A stretch of DNA of 64,000 nucleotides from JAVDCA01 sp035293985 (GCA_035293985.1 DATGLS010000017.1:310001-374000); one strand, 5' to 3'; shown: positions 42,233 through 52,090, counted from the first letter of the stretch. The notes: generated by a model not told the origin, from the letters alone. A program made the numbers and translations.

Positions 42233-43657
42233 CTACGCCGCATCCGCCGCCATGTCGAGCGGCGGCTTCGCATCCGCCGGGATCGGCGACACGTAGGGCT
42301 GATCCTTGGTGCGCTCGGCGAGATCCGCCTTGGCGCGCGCGATCAGCGTCGGATCCTTGATCGCCTCGACGGCGGTCGCGGCCATCACCTTGGCGACGTG
42401 CACCATGCCCTTCTTGGCGGCGGGCGTCTTGCCTTGCGCGGTGAGCTGCCAGGAATGGCCCGGCGTGCCGATCGCGTAGGTCGAGCAATGCGCCTGCACG
42501 GTCGGCACCACCCAGCTCACATCGCCGACGTCGGTCGAGCCGACCATGTGGTTGCGCTTGGAATCGAGCGGCACGATCTGGTCGCACAACGAGGCATTGC
42601 CGCGCTTGAGGCCGACGCGGCGATAGGCGGTCGAGATGTCCTCGGCCGTGAGTGTGCCCTGGATCTTGCGCGCGAAGGCGCGGTCCATATCGTCGAACGG
42701 CGGCAGGCCGAGCCGCTCCCAGCAGCCGTGCATCGCCTCCTCGAGGGGCCTGTTGCCGAGCAGGTTGGCGACGCCGCTGATCACCTTCGCCTCGACCGCG
42801 GTCTCGGTCATCAGCGCGGCGCCGTCGGCGATCTTGCGCACCCGCGCGATCAGGCCGGTGAGCTCGCCGAGCTCGCGGGCGCGGATGAGGTAGCGCACTT
42901 TCGCGTAAGCCTGCACGACGTTGGGCGCGATGCCGCCGGTATCGAGCACCGCATAGTGAATGCGCGCGTCGCTCGGCATGTGCTCGCGCATGTAGTTGAC
43001 GCCGACGTTCATGAGCTCGACCGCGTCGAGCGCGCTGCGGCCGAGGTGCGGCGCCGCCGCCGCGTGCGAGGCGCGGCCGGTGAAGACGAAGTCGATGCGG
43101 GTATTGGCGAGCGACACCGCATCGGCGACCTCGCAGAAGGCCGAGGGGTGCCAGGTGATCGCGATGTCGACGTCGTCGAAGGCGCCGGCGCGCACCATGA
43201 AGGCCTTGGCGGCGCCGCCTTCCTCGGCCGGGCAGCCGTAGTAGCGCACGCGGCCCTTGATCTTGTTCTCCGCGAGCCAGTCCTTGACGGCGCTCGCGGC
43301 GAGCAGCGCGGCCGAGCCGAGCAGATTGTGGCCGCAGCCGTGGCCGTTGCCGTTCGGCGTCACCGGGCGCGGCTCGGCGACGCCAGCCTCCTGGCTCAGG
43401 CCGGGCAGCGCGTCATACTCGCCGAGAATCGCGATCACCGGCCCGCCCTCGCCGGCCTCGCCGATCACCGCGGTCGGAATATCGGCGACGTTCCTGGTGA
43501 TGCGGAAGCCCTCGCGCTCCATCTCCTTGAGGTGCTCGGCGACCGAGCGATGCTCGGCATATTGCAGCTCGGGCATGCCCCAAACGCGATCGCTCAACGC
43601 CTCGAACGGGTCCTTCTTGTCATCGACGATGCGCCAAATCTGCTCGCTGTTGTCCAT
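42233..43657 (-). CDS. M20-family amidohydrolase (AbgB-like)
   Basis: 474 residues. Metal-binding motifs of the M20 family are visible: GEYDALPG (about 80), GNGHGCGHNLLG (about 103-114, metal His/Asp region), CPAEEGG (about 142) and TWHPS (about 169), plus the dimerisation-domain TGRASHAAAAPHLGRSALDAV. AbgB cleaves p-aminobenzoyl-glutamate; other relatives hydrolyse N-acyl amino acids or amino acid amides. The final residue block is Ala/Asp-rich. It stands alone. Substrate uncertain. Confidence 0.88.
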   Translation of the reverse strand: MDNSEQIWRIVDDKKDPFEALSDRVWGMPELQYAEHRSVAEHLKEMEREGFRITRNVADIPTAVIGEAGEGGPVIAILGEYDALPGLSQEAGVAEPRPVTPNGNGHGCGHNLLGSAALLAASAVKDWLAENKIKGRVRYYGCPAEEGGAAKAFMVRAGAFDDVDIAITWHPSAFCEVADAVSLANTRIDFVFTGRASHAAAAPHLGRSALDAVELMNVGVNYMREHMPSDARIHYAVLDTGGIAPNVVQAYAKVRYLIRARELGELTGLIARVRKIADGAALMTETAVEAKVISGVANLLGNRPLEEAMHGCWERLGLPPFDDMDRAFARKIQGTLTAEDISTAYRRVGLKRGNASLCDQIVPLDSKRNHMVGSTDVGDVSWVVPTVQAHCSTYAIGTPGHSWQLTAQGKTPAAKKGMVHVAKVMAATAVEAIKDPTLIARAKADLAERTKDQPYVSPIPADAKPPLDMAADAA

Positions 43658-43763
43658 GATGTCTCACCTGCGTCGGGAAACATCTATGATGCCATGAATA
43701 CGTTCGGTCTGCCACCCGGCGCGCCGCTTGTGTTGTGTCGCGTGATTGCGGGGGGGGGCGTGG

Positions 43764-44129
43764 TCACTCCGCCTTCTCGTCGGCATCGGCCGCTTCCTCG
43801 GCAGATGTTTCAGCCGGCACGAAGGCGCCGCGCAACCGCACGACCATCGCGGCCAGATCGATCTCGGCCTTCAGCAGATCGAGGTCGCGCGTCATCTCGC
43901 GCAGCTGCTGCGCCTTGCGCGCAAGCTCCTCCGATGTCTCGACGACGTTCCTGCGCTCGGTCACGCCGCCGGAGGTCGCCGCGAAGGCCTTGGCGCGCAG
44001 CCATTCGAGCCGCGCCCGCTCGGTGTCGCGGGCGAACTTGCCCTCGGCGAAGCGCCGGCGGACAGCGTGGTACGCCGCAAGCAATTCGATGTCGGAGAGT
44101 TTCCAAAGCTCCTCAACGGAGAGGCTCAT
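43764..44129 (-). CDS. Small coiled-coil protein divergent from a SWIM-SNF2 helicase
   Basis: 121 residues from ATG 44129 with GGAGG eight bases before it. It is almost entirely charged helix (LSDIELLAAYHAVRRRFAEGKF, ERARLEWLRAKAF, SEELARKAQQLREMTRDLDLLKAEIDLAAMVVRL) with an acidic C-terminal tail ADADEKAE, so a coiled-coil or helical-bundle protein is likely. No family recognised. It starts 150 bp upstream of, and divergent from, the SNF2 helicase gene, so the two probably share a control region. Confidence 0.7.
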   Translation of the reverse strand: MSLSVEELWKLSDIELLAAYHAVRRRFAEGKFARDTERARLEWLRAKAFAATSGGVTERRNVVETSEELARKAQQLREMTRDLDLLKAEIDLAAMVVRLRGAFVPAETSAEEAADADEKAE

Positions 44130-44279
44130 TGCTCTTTCCTCCGCCAATCGAGCCGATGGTATCGACCCGCCCTCGTTTTCCAAATACCGAGCGCTGTTAT
44201 CCACCGTTTGATCGCGCCGCGAAAGCGCACGCGACGCCGCCTTCGTTGACCCGGCGACCCACGGTGTTAGCGTCGCGCC

Positions 44280-47150
44280 ATGCCGCGCGATTCGAAGCAA
44301 CGAGGCGCCGGGCGCCCGCAAACCTCCCGATCGTCGAACCCGCCCGCCGGACGCGGGCGCGCCCGCGCGGTGCTCGATCGCCCGCCGAGCCCGCAAGGTT
44401 GGCGGACCACGGACGAGGACGAGATCGCGCTGCGGCGCTGGCGCGGCAGCACCGATATCCTCGCCATCGAGGCGCTGGAGGCCGAGCATCCGATCTTCGG
44501 CACCTTCCGTGCAAGATCGGGGACCGGCGGCTCGTACGACGTCGAGATCCGCAGCCTCGACGCCTTCGCCAACTCGTGCGGCTGCATCGACCATCGCGTC
44601 AACGGGCTCGGCACCTGCAAGCACGTCGAGGGGGTGCTCGCCGCCATTCGGCGCACCCACGCCAAGGTCATTCGCGCGGCCGAGACCGGCGGCAGCTCCC
44701 GCGTCGAGATTTTCATCGATCGCCGCGACACGGCGGCGCGTCTCGCCGTCACGTGGCCGGCGGGGCGCCGCGCCCATGTGCAGGCCGTCCATGGCTGGCT
44801 CGATCCGTTCCTGGCTCCCGACGGGACACTCGGACAAGATCGGGCGGCAGCCGAAGCGCTGCTCGCCGCATGGCAGTCGGCGCCCAAGGGAATCCGCCAG
44901 GCCGTGCGCATGTCGCGTCACATCGCGGCATGGGTCGAGCGGCTCGCGCGGCAGCATGCGCGCGTGGAAGCACGCGCCGCATTCATGGCCGAGGTCGATG
45001 CCGGCCGCGCCGACCTCGACCTGCTGAAACACAAGCTGCTGCCGTACCAGGTCGACGGCATGCTCCATCTCGCCTTCGGCGAGCGGGCGCTGCTCGCCGA
45101 CGAGATGGGCCTCGGCAAGACCGTGCAGGCGATCGCGGCATGCGAGCTGCTCGCGCGGCGCAAGGACGTCGATCGCGTGCTGGTGGTCTGCCCGGCCTCG
45201 CTGAAAGCCGAATGGGAGGAGCAGATCGCCCGCTTCACCGAGCGCCGGGCGCGATCGGTGTTCGGTCCGCGCCCGCAACGTGTCGCCGCCTACAAGGACC
45301 CGGCCTTCTTCACGATCGTCAACTATGAGCAGATCCTGGTCGACGCCGAGGACATCAACGGCATCCTCGCCCCCGACATCGTGATCCTCGACGAGGCGCA
45401 GCGCATCAAGAACTGGCAGACCAAGACGGCGCGGCGGGTCAAATCGCTGCGCTCGCCCTACGCCTTCGTGCTCACCGGCACGCCGATCGAAAACCGCATC
45501 GACGAGCTCTATTCGATCGTCCAGTACCTCGACCCCGAGCTGATGGGCCCGCTCTTCCGCTTCAATCGCGATTTCTATCAGCTCGACGAGCGTGGCCGTG
45601 CGGTCGATTACCGCAACCTGGAGGAGCTGCGGCGGCGCGTCGGCGCCATCATGCTGCGGCGACGCAAGGCGGACGTGGAGAACGAACTGCCGGGCCGCAC
45701 GGTGAAGACCTATTTCGTGCCGATGGTCGACGAGCAGGCCAAGCGCTACGAGGACTATCGCGTGCCGGCGGCGCGACTGATCCATCAATCACAGCGGCGA
45801 CCGCTGACGCCGGCCGAGTTCGAGCGGCTGATGATGCTGCTCAACTGCATGCGCATGCTGTGCGACACGCCGGCGATCCTCGATCCGAGCTGCCGGATCA
45901 GCCCCAAGCTCGAGGAATTGGAAGGCATCCTGGGCGACCTGTTCGAGGAGCCGGATCGCAAGGTCATCATCTTCTCCGAGTGGGAGCGGATGCTCGAGCT
46001 GGTGCGCGAGCTGGCGGCCGAGATGGGGATCGAGACCGCCTGGCATACCGGATCGGTCCCGCAGCAACGCCGCCGCGCGGAAATCCAGCGCTTCAAGAAC
46101 GATCCGTCATGCCGCATCTTCCTGTCGACCGACAGCGGCAGCGTCGGCCTCAACCTGCAGGTCGCGAGCGCGGTCGTGAACGTCGACCTGCCGTGGAACC
46201 CGGCGAAACTCGAGCAGCGCATCGCCCGCGCCTGGCGCAAGAACCAGACGCGCTCCGTAACGGTGGTCAATCTGGTCTGCGAGAGCTCGATCGAGCACGG
46301 CATCCTGCACCTCCTCGGGCAGAAGCAGGCGCTGGCCGAGGGCATCCTGGACGGACAAGGCGACATTTCCAAGCTCAAGCTGCCGTCCGGCCGCGCCGCC
46401 ATGATCGAGCGGATGCAGGCGATGATGCAGGCGGCCGAGCAGGCGGCGCCGCGGATCGTCACGGCGGACGAGGCGATCGCCGAGGAGCTGCGCAAGCGGC
46501 ACGGCGAGCGTGCGCTGCTGATCGAGGCGCGACGTGGCGCCGACGGGCGGCTGCGCGTGCTCGCGGTGCTCGACCTCGATGCCGATGGCCTCGCCGCGGA
46601 GGCAAGACGCGTGGCGGAGCGCAAGGACGACGCGGTGCCGGCAATCGAGATCATCGACCGCGCGACCTGGCTGGCGATACGGCGGCTCGAGACGACCGGC
46701 ATGCTCAAGCTGGCCGAAGGCTCGATCCGCATATTGCATCGCGCCGCCGAGCTCGTCGGCGAGCAGGGCGCGTCGGATCAGGCCGCCCGCGCGGCGGACC
46801 TGCAACGCGAGGCCGAGCGGTCACTGCGCATGGCGAAGGTGCTGGCCACCGGCGGCTTCGCCGAGGAGGCACCGATGCTGATCGCGAAGACGCTCGGATG
46901 CCTCGGCGCCGCGAAGCTTGCGGCGCTCGGCGAGCTGCCACCGGGCGACACCACGGCGACGCCACAGCAGCTGCGCGATCTCGTCGACCGCGGCGCCCTC
47001 CCGGCGCGGACGGCGACGACACTGGCCGGCCTCTGGCCAGCCGCTGGAGCGCCGTCGGGCGGCGAGCTCGCCGAGCTCATCGGCGCCGCCGAACGCGCGA
47101 TCGCCGAGTATCTCGAGGGCGAAACGCGCGGAGTTTCGGCCGCGGCGTGA
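44280..47150 (+). CDS. SNF2-family helicase-like ATPase with SWIM zinc finger
   Basis: 956 residues. A basic N-terminus is followed by a SWIM zinc finger (Cys100, Cys102, Cys113 and His115 in CGCIDHRVNGLGTCKH). The SNF2 ATPase core has LADEMGLGKT (Walker A Lys280), DEAQ box (about 371-374), LTGTPIENR (III) and the C-terminal helicase lobe with IIFSEWERML and LSTDSGSVGLNLQVA...DLPWNPAKLEQRIARAWR. After about 720 there is a long Ala/Glu-rich helical extension with no recognised domain. SWIM-SNF2 proteins are thought to translocate on DNA; function in bacteria is poorly known. It diverges from a small coiled-coil gene. Confidence 0.92.
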   Translation: MPRDSKQRGAGRPQTSRSSNPPAGRGRARAVLDRPPSPQGWRTTDEDEIALRRWRGSTDILAIEALEAEHPIFGTFRARSGTGGSYDVEIRSLDAFANSCGCIDHRVNGLGTCKHVEGVLAAIRRTHAKVIRAAETGGSSRVEIFIDRRDTAARLAVTWPAGRRAHVQAVHGWLDPFLAPDGTLGQDRAAAEALLAAWQSAPKGIRQAVRMSRHIAAWVERLARQHARVEARAAFMAEVDAGRADLDLLKHKLLPYQVDGMLHLAFGERALLADEMGLGKTVQAIAACELLARRKDVDRVLVVCPASLKAEWEEQIARFTERRARSVFGPRPQRVAAYKDPAFFTIVNYEQILVDAEDINGILAPDIVILDEAQRIKNWQTKTARRVKSLRSPYAFVLTGTPIENRIDELYSIVQYLDPELMGPLFRFNRDFYQLDERGRAVDYRNLEELRRRVGAIMLRRRKADVENELPGRTVKTYFVPMVDEQAKRYEDYRVPAARLIHQSQRRPLTPAEFERLMMLLNCMRMLCDTPAILDPSCRISPKLEELEGILGDLFEEPDRKVIIFSEWERMLELVRELAAEMGIETAWHTGSVPQQRRRAEIQRFKNDPSCRIFLSTDSGSVGLNLQVASAVVNVDLPWNPAKLEQRIARAWRKNQTRSVTVVNLVCESSIEHGILHLLGQKQALAEGILDGQGDISKLKLPSGRAAMIERMQAMMQAAEQAAPRIVTADEAIAEELRKRHGERALLIEARRGADGRLRVLAVLDLDADGLAAEARRVAERKDDAVPAIEIIDRATWLAIRRLETTGMLKLAEGSIRILHRAAELVGEQGASDQAARAADLQREAERSLRMAKVLATGGFAEEAPMLIAKTLGCLGAAKLAALGELPPGDTTATPQQLRDLVDRGALPARTATTLAGLWPAAGAPSGGELAELIGAAERAIAEYLEGETRGVSAAA

Positions 47151-47195
47151 ACGCCGGCACAGACTGCGGACGAGCCGGAGGCGCGGCTCGCGTCC

Positions 47196-47681
47196 CTACT
47201 TCAAGCGATCCTGAATCTTCGCCAGCCCGGCATGGGCGCAGTTGTCGTCGAGCTTGGCGCCGGGGGCGCCGCTCGCGCCGATGGCGCCGACCACCTCGTC
47301 CCCGATCTTGATCGCAACGCCACCGCCGAAGAACAGGAGATGCGGCAACTTCATCAGGTCGATGATCTCGGCCTTGCGCTCGGCCAGAGCAAGCGTGTCG
47401 CGCTTGAACGAGGCCGACGTGTAGGCCTTGTCGTGGGCGCTATCGAGCGTGTGGACGCCGGCACCATCGCCGCGCAGAACCGCGATGGTCGCGCCGTCCG
47501 CATCGAGCACGACGGCGGTCTCGTGGTAGCCCTGCTTGGCGCAGGCCGCGACCGCCTCGCTCGCCGCTTCGCTGGCGAGCGCCGCCGGGATGCGATGGGT
47601 CGTCAGCGCCTGGGCAAAGCATGCCGGCGCAGCGAACGCCGTGGCGAGCAGCGCGACGGCTGCTCTCGACGCGAATGTCAT
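47196..47681 (-). CDS. GlcG/HbpS-family (DUF336) exported protein
   Basis: 161 residues from ATG 47681 with AGGAGGAC ahead of it. A signal peptide ends AAPACFAQA. The mature domain is the GlcG/HbpS fold: AVAACAKQGYHETAVVLDADGATIAVLRGDGAGVHTLDSAHDKAYTS and LLFFGGGVAIKIGDEVVGAIGASGAP. Relatives bind haem or are accessory to oxidation systems. It is the last of three minus-strand genes with a cytochrome c and a PQQ dehydrogenase, so it may assist that periplasmic chain. Confidence 0.85.
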   Translation of the reverse strand: MTFASRAAVALLATAFAAPACFAQALTTHRIPAALASEAASEAVAACAKQGYHETAVVLDADGATIAVLRGDGAGVHTLDSAHDKAYTSASFKRDTLALAERKAEIIDLMKLPHLLFFGGGVAIKIGDEVVGAIGASGAPGAKLDDNCAHAGLAKIQDRLK

Positions 47682-47721
47682 GACTGTCCTCCTGTAGGCA
47701 CGCTTCGGATTGGCAAGGGCG

Positions 47722-48063
47722 TCATTTCGGCGGCGCGCCGACCGTGATCGGGATCGCCGCATAATAGGCGGCGAGGTCGGCGATGTCCTGGTCGGCCAGC
47801 GGCTTTGCGATGACCGACATCATCTCGTTCTTGCGCGCGCCGCTGCGATAATCCTGCAGCGCCTTGGCGAGGTAGATCGGGTTCTGCCCGGCGAGATTGG
47901 GCGAATCCGGCAGTTTCGCCTGGCCGTCGAGGCCGTGGCAGGCCATGCACTTCACCGCTTTCTGCCGCCCCGCCTTGACATCCCCCGCCGCTGCGGCTGG
48001 CGACGCCGCGAGCGCAACCGCAACCCCTGCGGCGAGCAAAGCCGCGAAACGATAGCCGCGCAT
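47722..48063 (-). CDS. Small class I cytochrome c
   Basis: 113 residues from ATG 48063. A signal peptide (about 1-26) precedes one haem site CMACH (Cys39, Cys42, His43); the axial Met is in NEMMSVI and the C-terminal helix DIADLAAYYAAIPI is typical. It is periplasmic and, directly downstream of the PQQ dehydrogenase gene, probably accepts its electrons. Confidence 0.92.
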   Translation of the reverse strand: MRGYRFAALLAAGVAVALAASPAAAAGDVKAGRQKAVKCMACHGLDGQAKLPDSPNLAGQNPIYLAKALQDYRSGARKNEMMSVIAKPLADQDIADLAAYYAAIPITVGAPPK

Positions 48064-48139
48064 GTCTCGTACTCCAAAAGTGCGCTGCGCCCGGTTGCCG
48101 GGCGCAGCAAGGTTCGGCAAGCCGTCGAACGGCTCGGTA

Positions 48140-49402
48140 TTACTTGCCGTCGTACCAGATGCGATAGAGAGCGCCGGCGAGATCGTCCGACACCAGCAGA
48201 GAGCCATCCCGGAGCTGGGCGACGTCGACCGGACGACCGAGATATTCGCCGTTCTGATCGAGCCAGCCTTCGGCGAATGGCTCGCTCTTCGCCGCCGTTC
48301 CGTCCTCCTTGAGATAGGTCACCATCACACGCGCGCCGATCGGCACGGTCCGGTTCCACGAGCCGTGCTGCGCCGAGAAGATCGCGTTCTGGTATTTCTT
48401 CGGGAACATGCGCCCGCTGTAGAAGGTCATACCGAGATCAGCCGCATGCGCGGCCATCTCGACCTGCGGGAAGACGACGTCGGCGGGCGGTTGCTCGGCC
48501 TTGTACTCGTCAGTGCGGGTGTGGCCGCCGCCGTACCACGGGAAGCCGAAATTCTGCCCGGCCTTGATGGCGCGGTTGAGCTCGCCCGGCGGCTGGTCGT
48601 CGCCCATGCCGTCGACCTGGTTGTCGGTGAACCACAGGGTCTTGTCCTTGGGATTGAAGTCGAGGCCGACCGAGTTGCGAATGCCGTAGGCGTAGACTTC
48701 GCGGTTCTTGCCGTCCCGATCCATGCGAATGATTCCGCCGATGCCCCATTTGTGATAGAGCTCGAGCTTGTCGGGCGCCGGCACGTTGAACGGCTGGCCG
48801 AGCGTGATGTAGAGCTTGTTGTCCGGCCCGACGCGGCAGACGCGCGCGGTGTGATTGTAGCTTTCCTCATCCTTCGGAATGAGCTCGCCCTGCGGCACGA
48901 TCGGCACGGCGACGACGTCCGGGCTCTCGTAGAAGAACTCGGCAGCCGGATACATCAGCACGCGATTCTGCTCGACGATGAAGAGAAAGCCGTCCTTGGA
49001 GAAGCACGGGCCGTTCGGCAGAACGAGGTCGATGGTCGAGGCGAACTGCTTCACCTCGTTGGCGACGCCGGTCTTGCCGCGATCGGTGACCGCATAGACC
49101 TGCGCCTTGCGGGTGCCGACGAAGGTCACGATGCCCTGCGGCCCGACTGCGATGTGGCGCGCATCCGGCACCAGCGCATAGAGGCCGATGTGGAATCCCG
49201 CCGGCAGCTTGATGCTCTGCAGGTTCTTCTTGATCGCATCGGCCTTCGGTCCGGTCTGCGGAATGGTCGGAATATTGGGCGACGCGCCCGTCGTCTTGAA
49301 CGCGCCGAGCTTGTCCAGATTGGTCATCGGCGCCTGGGCGAACGCCGTAGTGGATGCCAGCAGCGCCGCGGTCGACAGCGCCATCACGAATTGCCTGCGC
49401 AT
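48140..49402 (-). CDS. PQQ-dependent soluble sugar/sorbosone dehydrogenase-like protein
   Basis: 420 residues. Signal peptide ends AFAQAPM. The mature part is a six-bladed propeller of the GSDH/sorbosone dehydrogenase family: VPDARHIAVGPQGIVTFVGTR, EESYNHTARVCRVGPDNKLYITLGQPFNVPAPD, YGIRNSVGLDFNPKDKTLWFTDNQVDGMGDDQPPGELN, SAQHGSWNRTVPIGARV. These residues include the PQQ- and calcium-binding loops of the family. It should oxidise a sugar or aldehyde in the periplasm, passing electrons to the cytochrome c just downstream. No pqq synthesis genes are in the window. Confidence 0.9.
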   Translation of the reverse strand: MRRQFVMALSTAALLASTTAFAQAPMTNLDKLGAFKTTGASPNIPTIPQTGPKADAIKKNLQSIKLPAGFHIGLYALVPDARHIAVGPQGIVTFVGTRKAQVYAVTDRGKTGVANEVKQFASTIDLVLPNGPCFSKDGFLFIVEQNRVLMYPAAEFFYESPDVVAVPIVPQGELIPKDEESYNHTARVCRVGPDNKLYITLGQPFNVPAPDKLELYHKWGIGGIIRMDRDGKNREVYAYGIRNSVGLDFNPKDKTLWFTDNQVDGMGDDQPPGELNRAIKAGQNFGFPWYGGGHTRTDEYKAEQPPADVVFPQVEMAAHAADLGMTFYSGRMFPKKYQNAIFSAQHGSWNRTVPIGARVMVTYLKEDGTAAKSEPFAEGWLDQNGEYLGRPVDVAQLRDGSLLVSDDLAGALYRIWYDGK

Positions 49403-49657
49403 GGCTAGTCCTCCCCGATTGCGCGGAGCGGTGGTCCGCCCCGCCGGCCCCAGCTTCGCACATGGTTATGAGCGTTCAAGTGGACGTTGCGGCCCCGGCT
49501 GGGACATTGCCCACGTGGTGGCAGCCTGAGCCGAGCAGCCATGGCGCGGCGAACGCACGCATTTCGCCCGCTGCAGCCCGCCCGCACGAATCTGCATTTC
49601 GCCTCGGCGGAAATCGCATGCGCCGCGAATACAGCGCGCGAAATATTCGGTCGGGGG

Positions 49658-52090
49658 CTAGGCTACCGGCTCGACGGCGGGCGTGGGCGCCGCATCGAGC
49701 GCCCTGCGCACCATCCGGGCGAGATCGACCTTGCGGTACGGCTTGGCCAGAAGCAGCACGCCGGGATCGAGACGGCCGTGGTGGACGATCGCGGTCTCGG
49801 TGTAGCCGGAGGTGAACAGCACCTTGAGCCCCGGGCGGCGCCGCAGCGCCTGCTCGGCCAGCACGCGACCGTTGACCCCGCCCGGCATGATCACGTCGGT
49901 GAACAGGAGGTCCGGCTCGGCGCCGTCATCGAGCAGGGCCAGCGCCGCGGCGGCGTCCGCCGCCGCGAGCGTCGTGTAACCGAGGCTGGTGAGCTGCCCC
50001 ACCACGTGCTCGCGCACCATGCGGTCGTCCTCGACCACCAGGATGCGTTCATGCCGGCCCTCCTGCGCGGCGAGCGGCGCGGCCTCGGCGAGCGGGAGCG
50101 CCTGGCCGGAGGCACGCGGCAGATAGAGCTTGATGCTCGTGCCGTGCCCCTCCTCGCTGTAGATCTTGATGTGGCCGCCCGACTGCTTGACGAAGCCGTA
50201 CACCATGCTCAAGCCGAGCCCGGTGCCCTTGCCGACCTCCTTGGTGGTGAAGAACGGCTCCAGCACCTTGTCGAGCAGCGCAGCCGGAATACCGGTGCCG
50301 GTGTCGCTCACGGCGACCATCACATAGGGACCGGCGTGAACGTCGGCGTTGAGGCGCGCATAGCCCTCGTCGAGCATCACATTGGCGGTCTCGAGCGTGA
50401 GCTTGCCGCCGCCCGGCATGGCGTCGCGGGCGTTGATGCCGAGGTTGATGATCGCGGTGACCAGCTGGCCGCGGTCGACCAGCGCCGGCCAGGCGTCGGC
50501 CTCGAGCACGGATTCGATCTCGACCTGCTCACCGAGGGTAGGACGCAGCAGGCTCGCGGCCTCGGCCGCGAGCGCGTTGATGTCGGTTTCGCGCGGCTGC
50601 AGCGGCTGCTTGCGGGCGAAGGCGAGGAGCTGCCGGGTAAGCTCGGCGCCGCGCGTCGCTGCCTCGTCGATCAGCTTGGCGATGCTTGCGAGATCCGGCC
50701 GGTCGGCGACGCCGTCGGCGAGGATCTCGATGGTGCCGGTGATCACCGTCAGGATGTTGTTGAAGTCGTGCGCGATGCCGCCGGTGAGCTGACCGACCGC
50801 CTCCATCTTCTGCGACTGGGCGAGCTGACGCTCGAGCTTGCGCTTGTCGGTCACGTCCTCCGAGACGTAGACGGCGCCGGTGATGCGTTCGCCGGCCTCG
50901 CGCACGGGTGCGCCGCTATGCACCACGTCGAGAGGACGGCCGTCGTGATGCTTCCAGCGCATCTGCGACTCCTGCAACCGTTCACCGGCCATGACGCGCG
51001 CGTGCACCGCCGCGAAGTCGCTGCCCTCGTTTTCCGGCAATGCGGCGAAGTCCTGACCGACGATCTCACCCGCCGAGCGGCCGAAGATGCGTTCCGCCGC
51101 GCTGTTCCAGGTCGCGACACGACCTTTCGGGTCGAGGCTGAACACGGGCAACGGCGAGGAATCGAGCAGCGTATCGAGCCGAGCATTGATGCTGGAAATC
51201 TTATCGGCGGCGCGCCGCCGATCCTCCTCGTAGACCCGAGCGAGCCGGGCGTAGAGCATGCCCGTCTCTATCAGCAGCGCCATCAGGACCACGCTCGCGG
51301 CGACGAGGCCGTAAACCCGCCCGACATAGAAGCCGAGGTCGAACCTCCCGGCGCTGAAGACGGCCGCGAGCGCCACGTCGAAAAGCCACACGACCATGAC
51401 GACGAGGAGCCACAGGTCGAGCACCGAATGCGGCCGCCGCGACCACAGAACGACCAGCGCCATGAGGCTCAGCGCCCATGTCGACGTCACGACGGCCATG
51501 TACACCGGGGTATGGCCGTTGCCCTGCATGATGGCCGGCAAGGCATCTTGCCCGACCGTGGCGAGCAGCGTGACGCCTGCCGCCACGGCCAGCGCGGCGA
51601 TGACGCTCGTCGCGATCAGCGCCCTGGCAGATCGCCCGGTCGTGTCGAGCCCGCCGGCGCCGCCTTTGAGCAGCGCGTAGCCAATCACTGCCAGCGGAAA
51701 CCCGCCGTGCCAGAACATGTAGAGCCAGGCGGTGGTCTGCGGTCCGGCGCCGAGCAATCCAGTGGGCGTGAACAGGCCGGGAAACGAGAGCGCGTGCGCA
51801 ACGGCCATCAGCGCCGTGAACAGGTAGCCGCTCGCCAGCAGCAGAAGCGCGCGCGAGCGGATGGTGGGAAACTGCGCGAACAGCAGCACCGCCGTGATCA
51901 GATCATTGATCGCCAGCGCCGATTGATAGCTCGGCACGAAGGCCCATATGGCGGGAAGCTGGACGCTCGCCAACGGCGCGACGGCGATGAAGATCACGCA
52001 CGATGCGGCAAATGCCGCCAGCGCCGCGCGTGCAACCCGACGGTCGAATGGTCGAGCCGCCGTGGTTAACAGGAAGTTGCGCTGTTCCAT
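49658..52090 (-). CDS. MASE4-like hybrid sensor histidine kinase/response regulator
   Basis: 810 residues from ATG 52090. The N-terminal approximately 270 residues hold about seven membrane helices like the MASE4 sensor (NFLLTTAARPFDRRVARAALAAF start). A coiled linker and a PAS domain follow (LDTLLDSSPLPVFSLDPKGRVATWNSAAERIFG), then HisKA (GGIAHDFNNILTVI), the HATPase domain with NLGINARDAMPGGGKL and GTGLGLSMVYGFVKQSGG, and a C-terminal receiver domain (ILVVEDDRMVREHV...LLFTDVIMPGGVNG). Typical alphaproteobacterial hybrid kinase; input and output unknown. Confidence 0.9.
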   Translation of the reverse strand: MEQRNFLLTTAARPFDRRVARAALAAFAASCVIFIAVAPLASVQLPAIWAFVPSYQSALAINDLITAVLLFAQFPTIRSRALLLLASGYLFTALMAVAHALSFPGLFTPTGLLGAGPQTTAWLYMFWHGGFPLAVIGYALLKGGAGGLDTTGRSARALIATSVIAALAVAAGVTLLATVGQDALPAIMQGNGHTPVYMAVVTSTWALSLMALVVLWSRRPHSVLDLWLLVVMVVWLFDVALAAVFSAGRFDLGFYVGRVYGLVAASVVLMALLIETGMLYARLARVYEEDRRRAADKISSINARLDTLLDSSPLPVFSLDPKGRVATWNSAAERIFGRSAGEIVGQDFAALPENEGSDFAAVHARVMAGERLQESQMRWKHHDGRPLDVVHSGAPVREAGERITGAVYVSEDVTDKRKLERQLAQSQKMEAVGQLTGGIAHDFNNILTVITGTIEILADGVADRPDLASIAKLIDEAATRGAELTRQLLAFARKQPLQPRETDINALAAEAASLLRPTLGEQVEIESVLEADAWPALVDRGQLVTAIINLGINARDAMPGGGKLTLETANVMLDEGYARLNADVHAGPYVMVAVSDTGTGIPAALLDKVLEPFFTTKEVGKGTGLGLSMVYGFVKQSGGHIKIYSEEGHGTSIKLYLPRASGQALPLAEAAPLAAQEGRHERILVVEDDRMVREHVVGQLTSLGYTTLAAADAAAALALLDDGAEPDLLFTDVIMPGGVNGRVLAEQALRRRPGLKVLFTSGYTETAIVHHGRLDPGVLLLAKPYRKVDLARMVRRALDAAPTPAVEPVA

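Noticed and set aside
43750..43758. Run of nine G as a phase-variation tract
   Set aside because: It lies in a short intergenic region after the coiled-coil gene and is not in a promoter spacer or coding frame.
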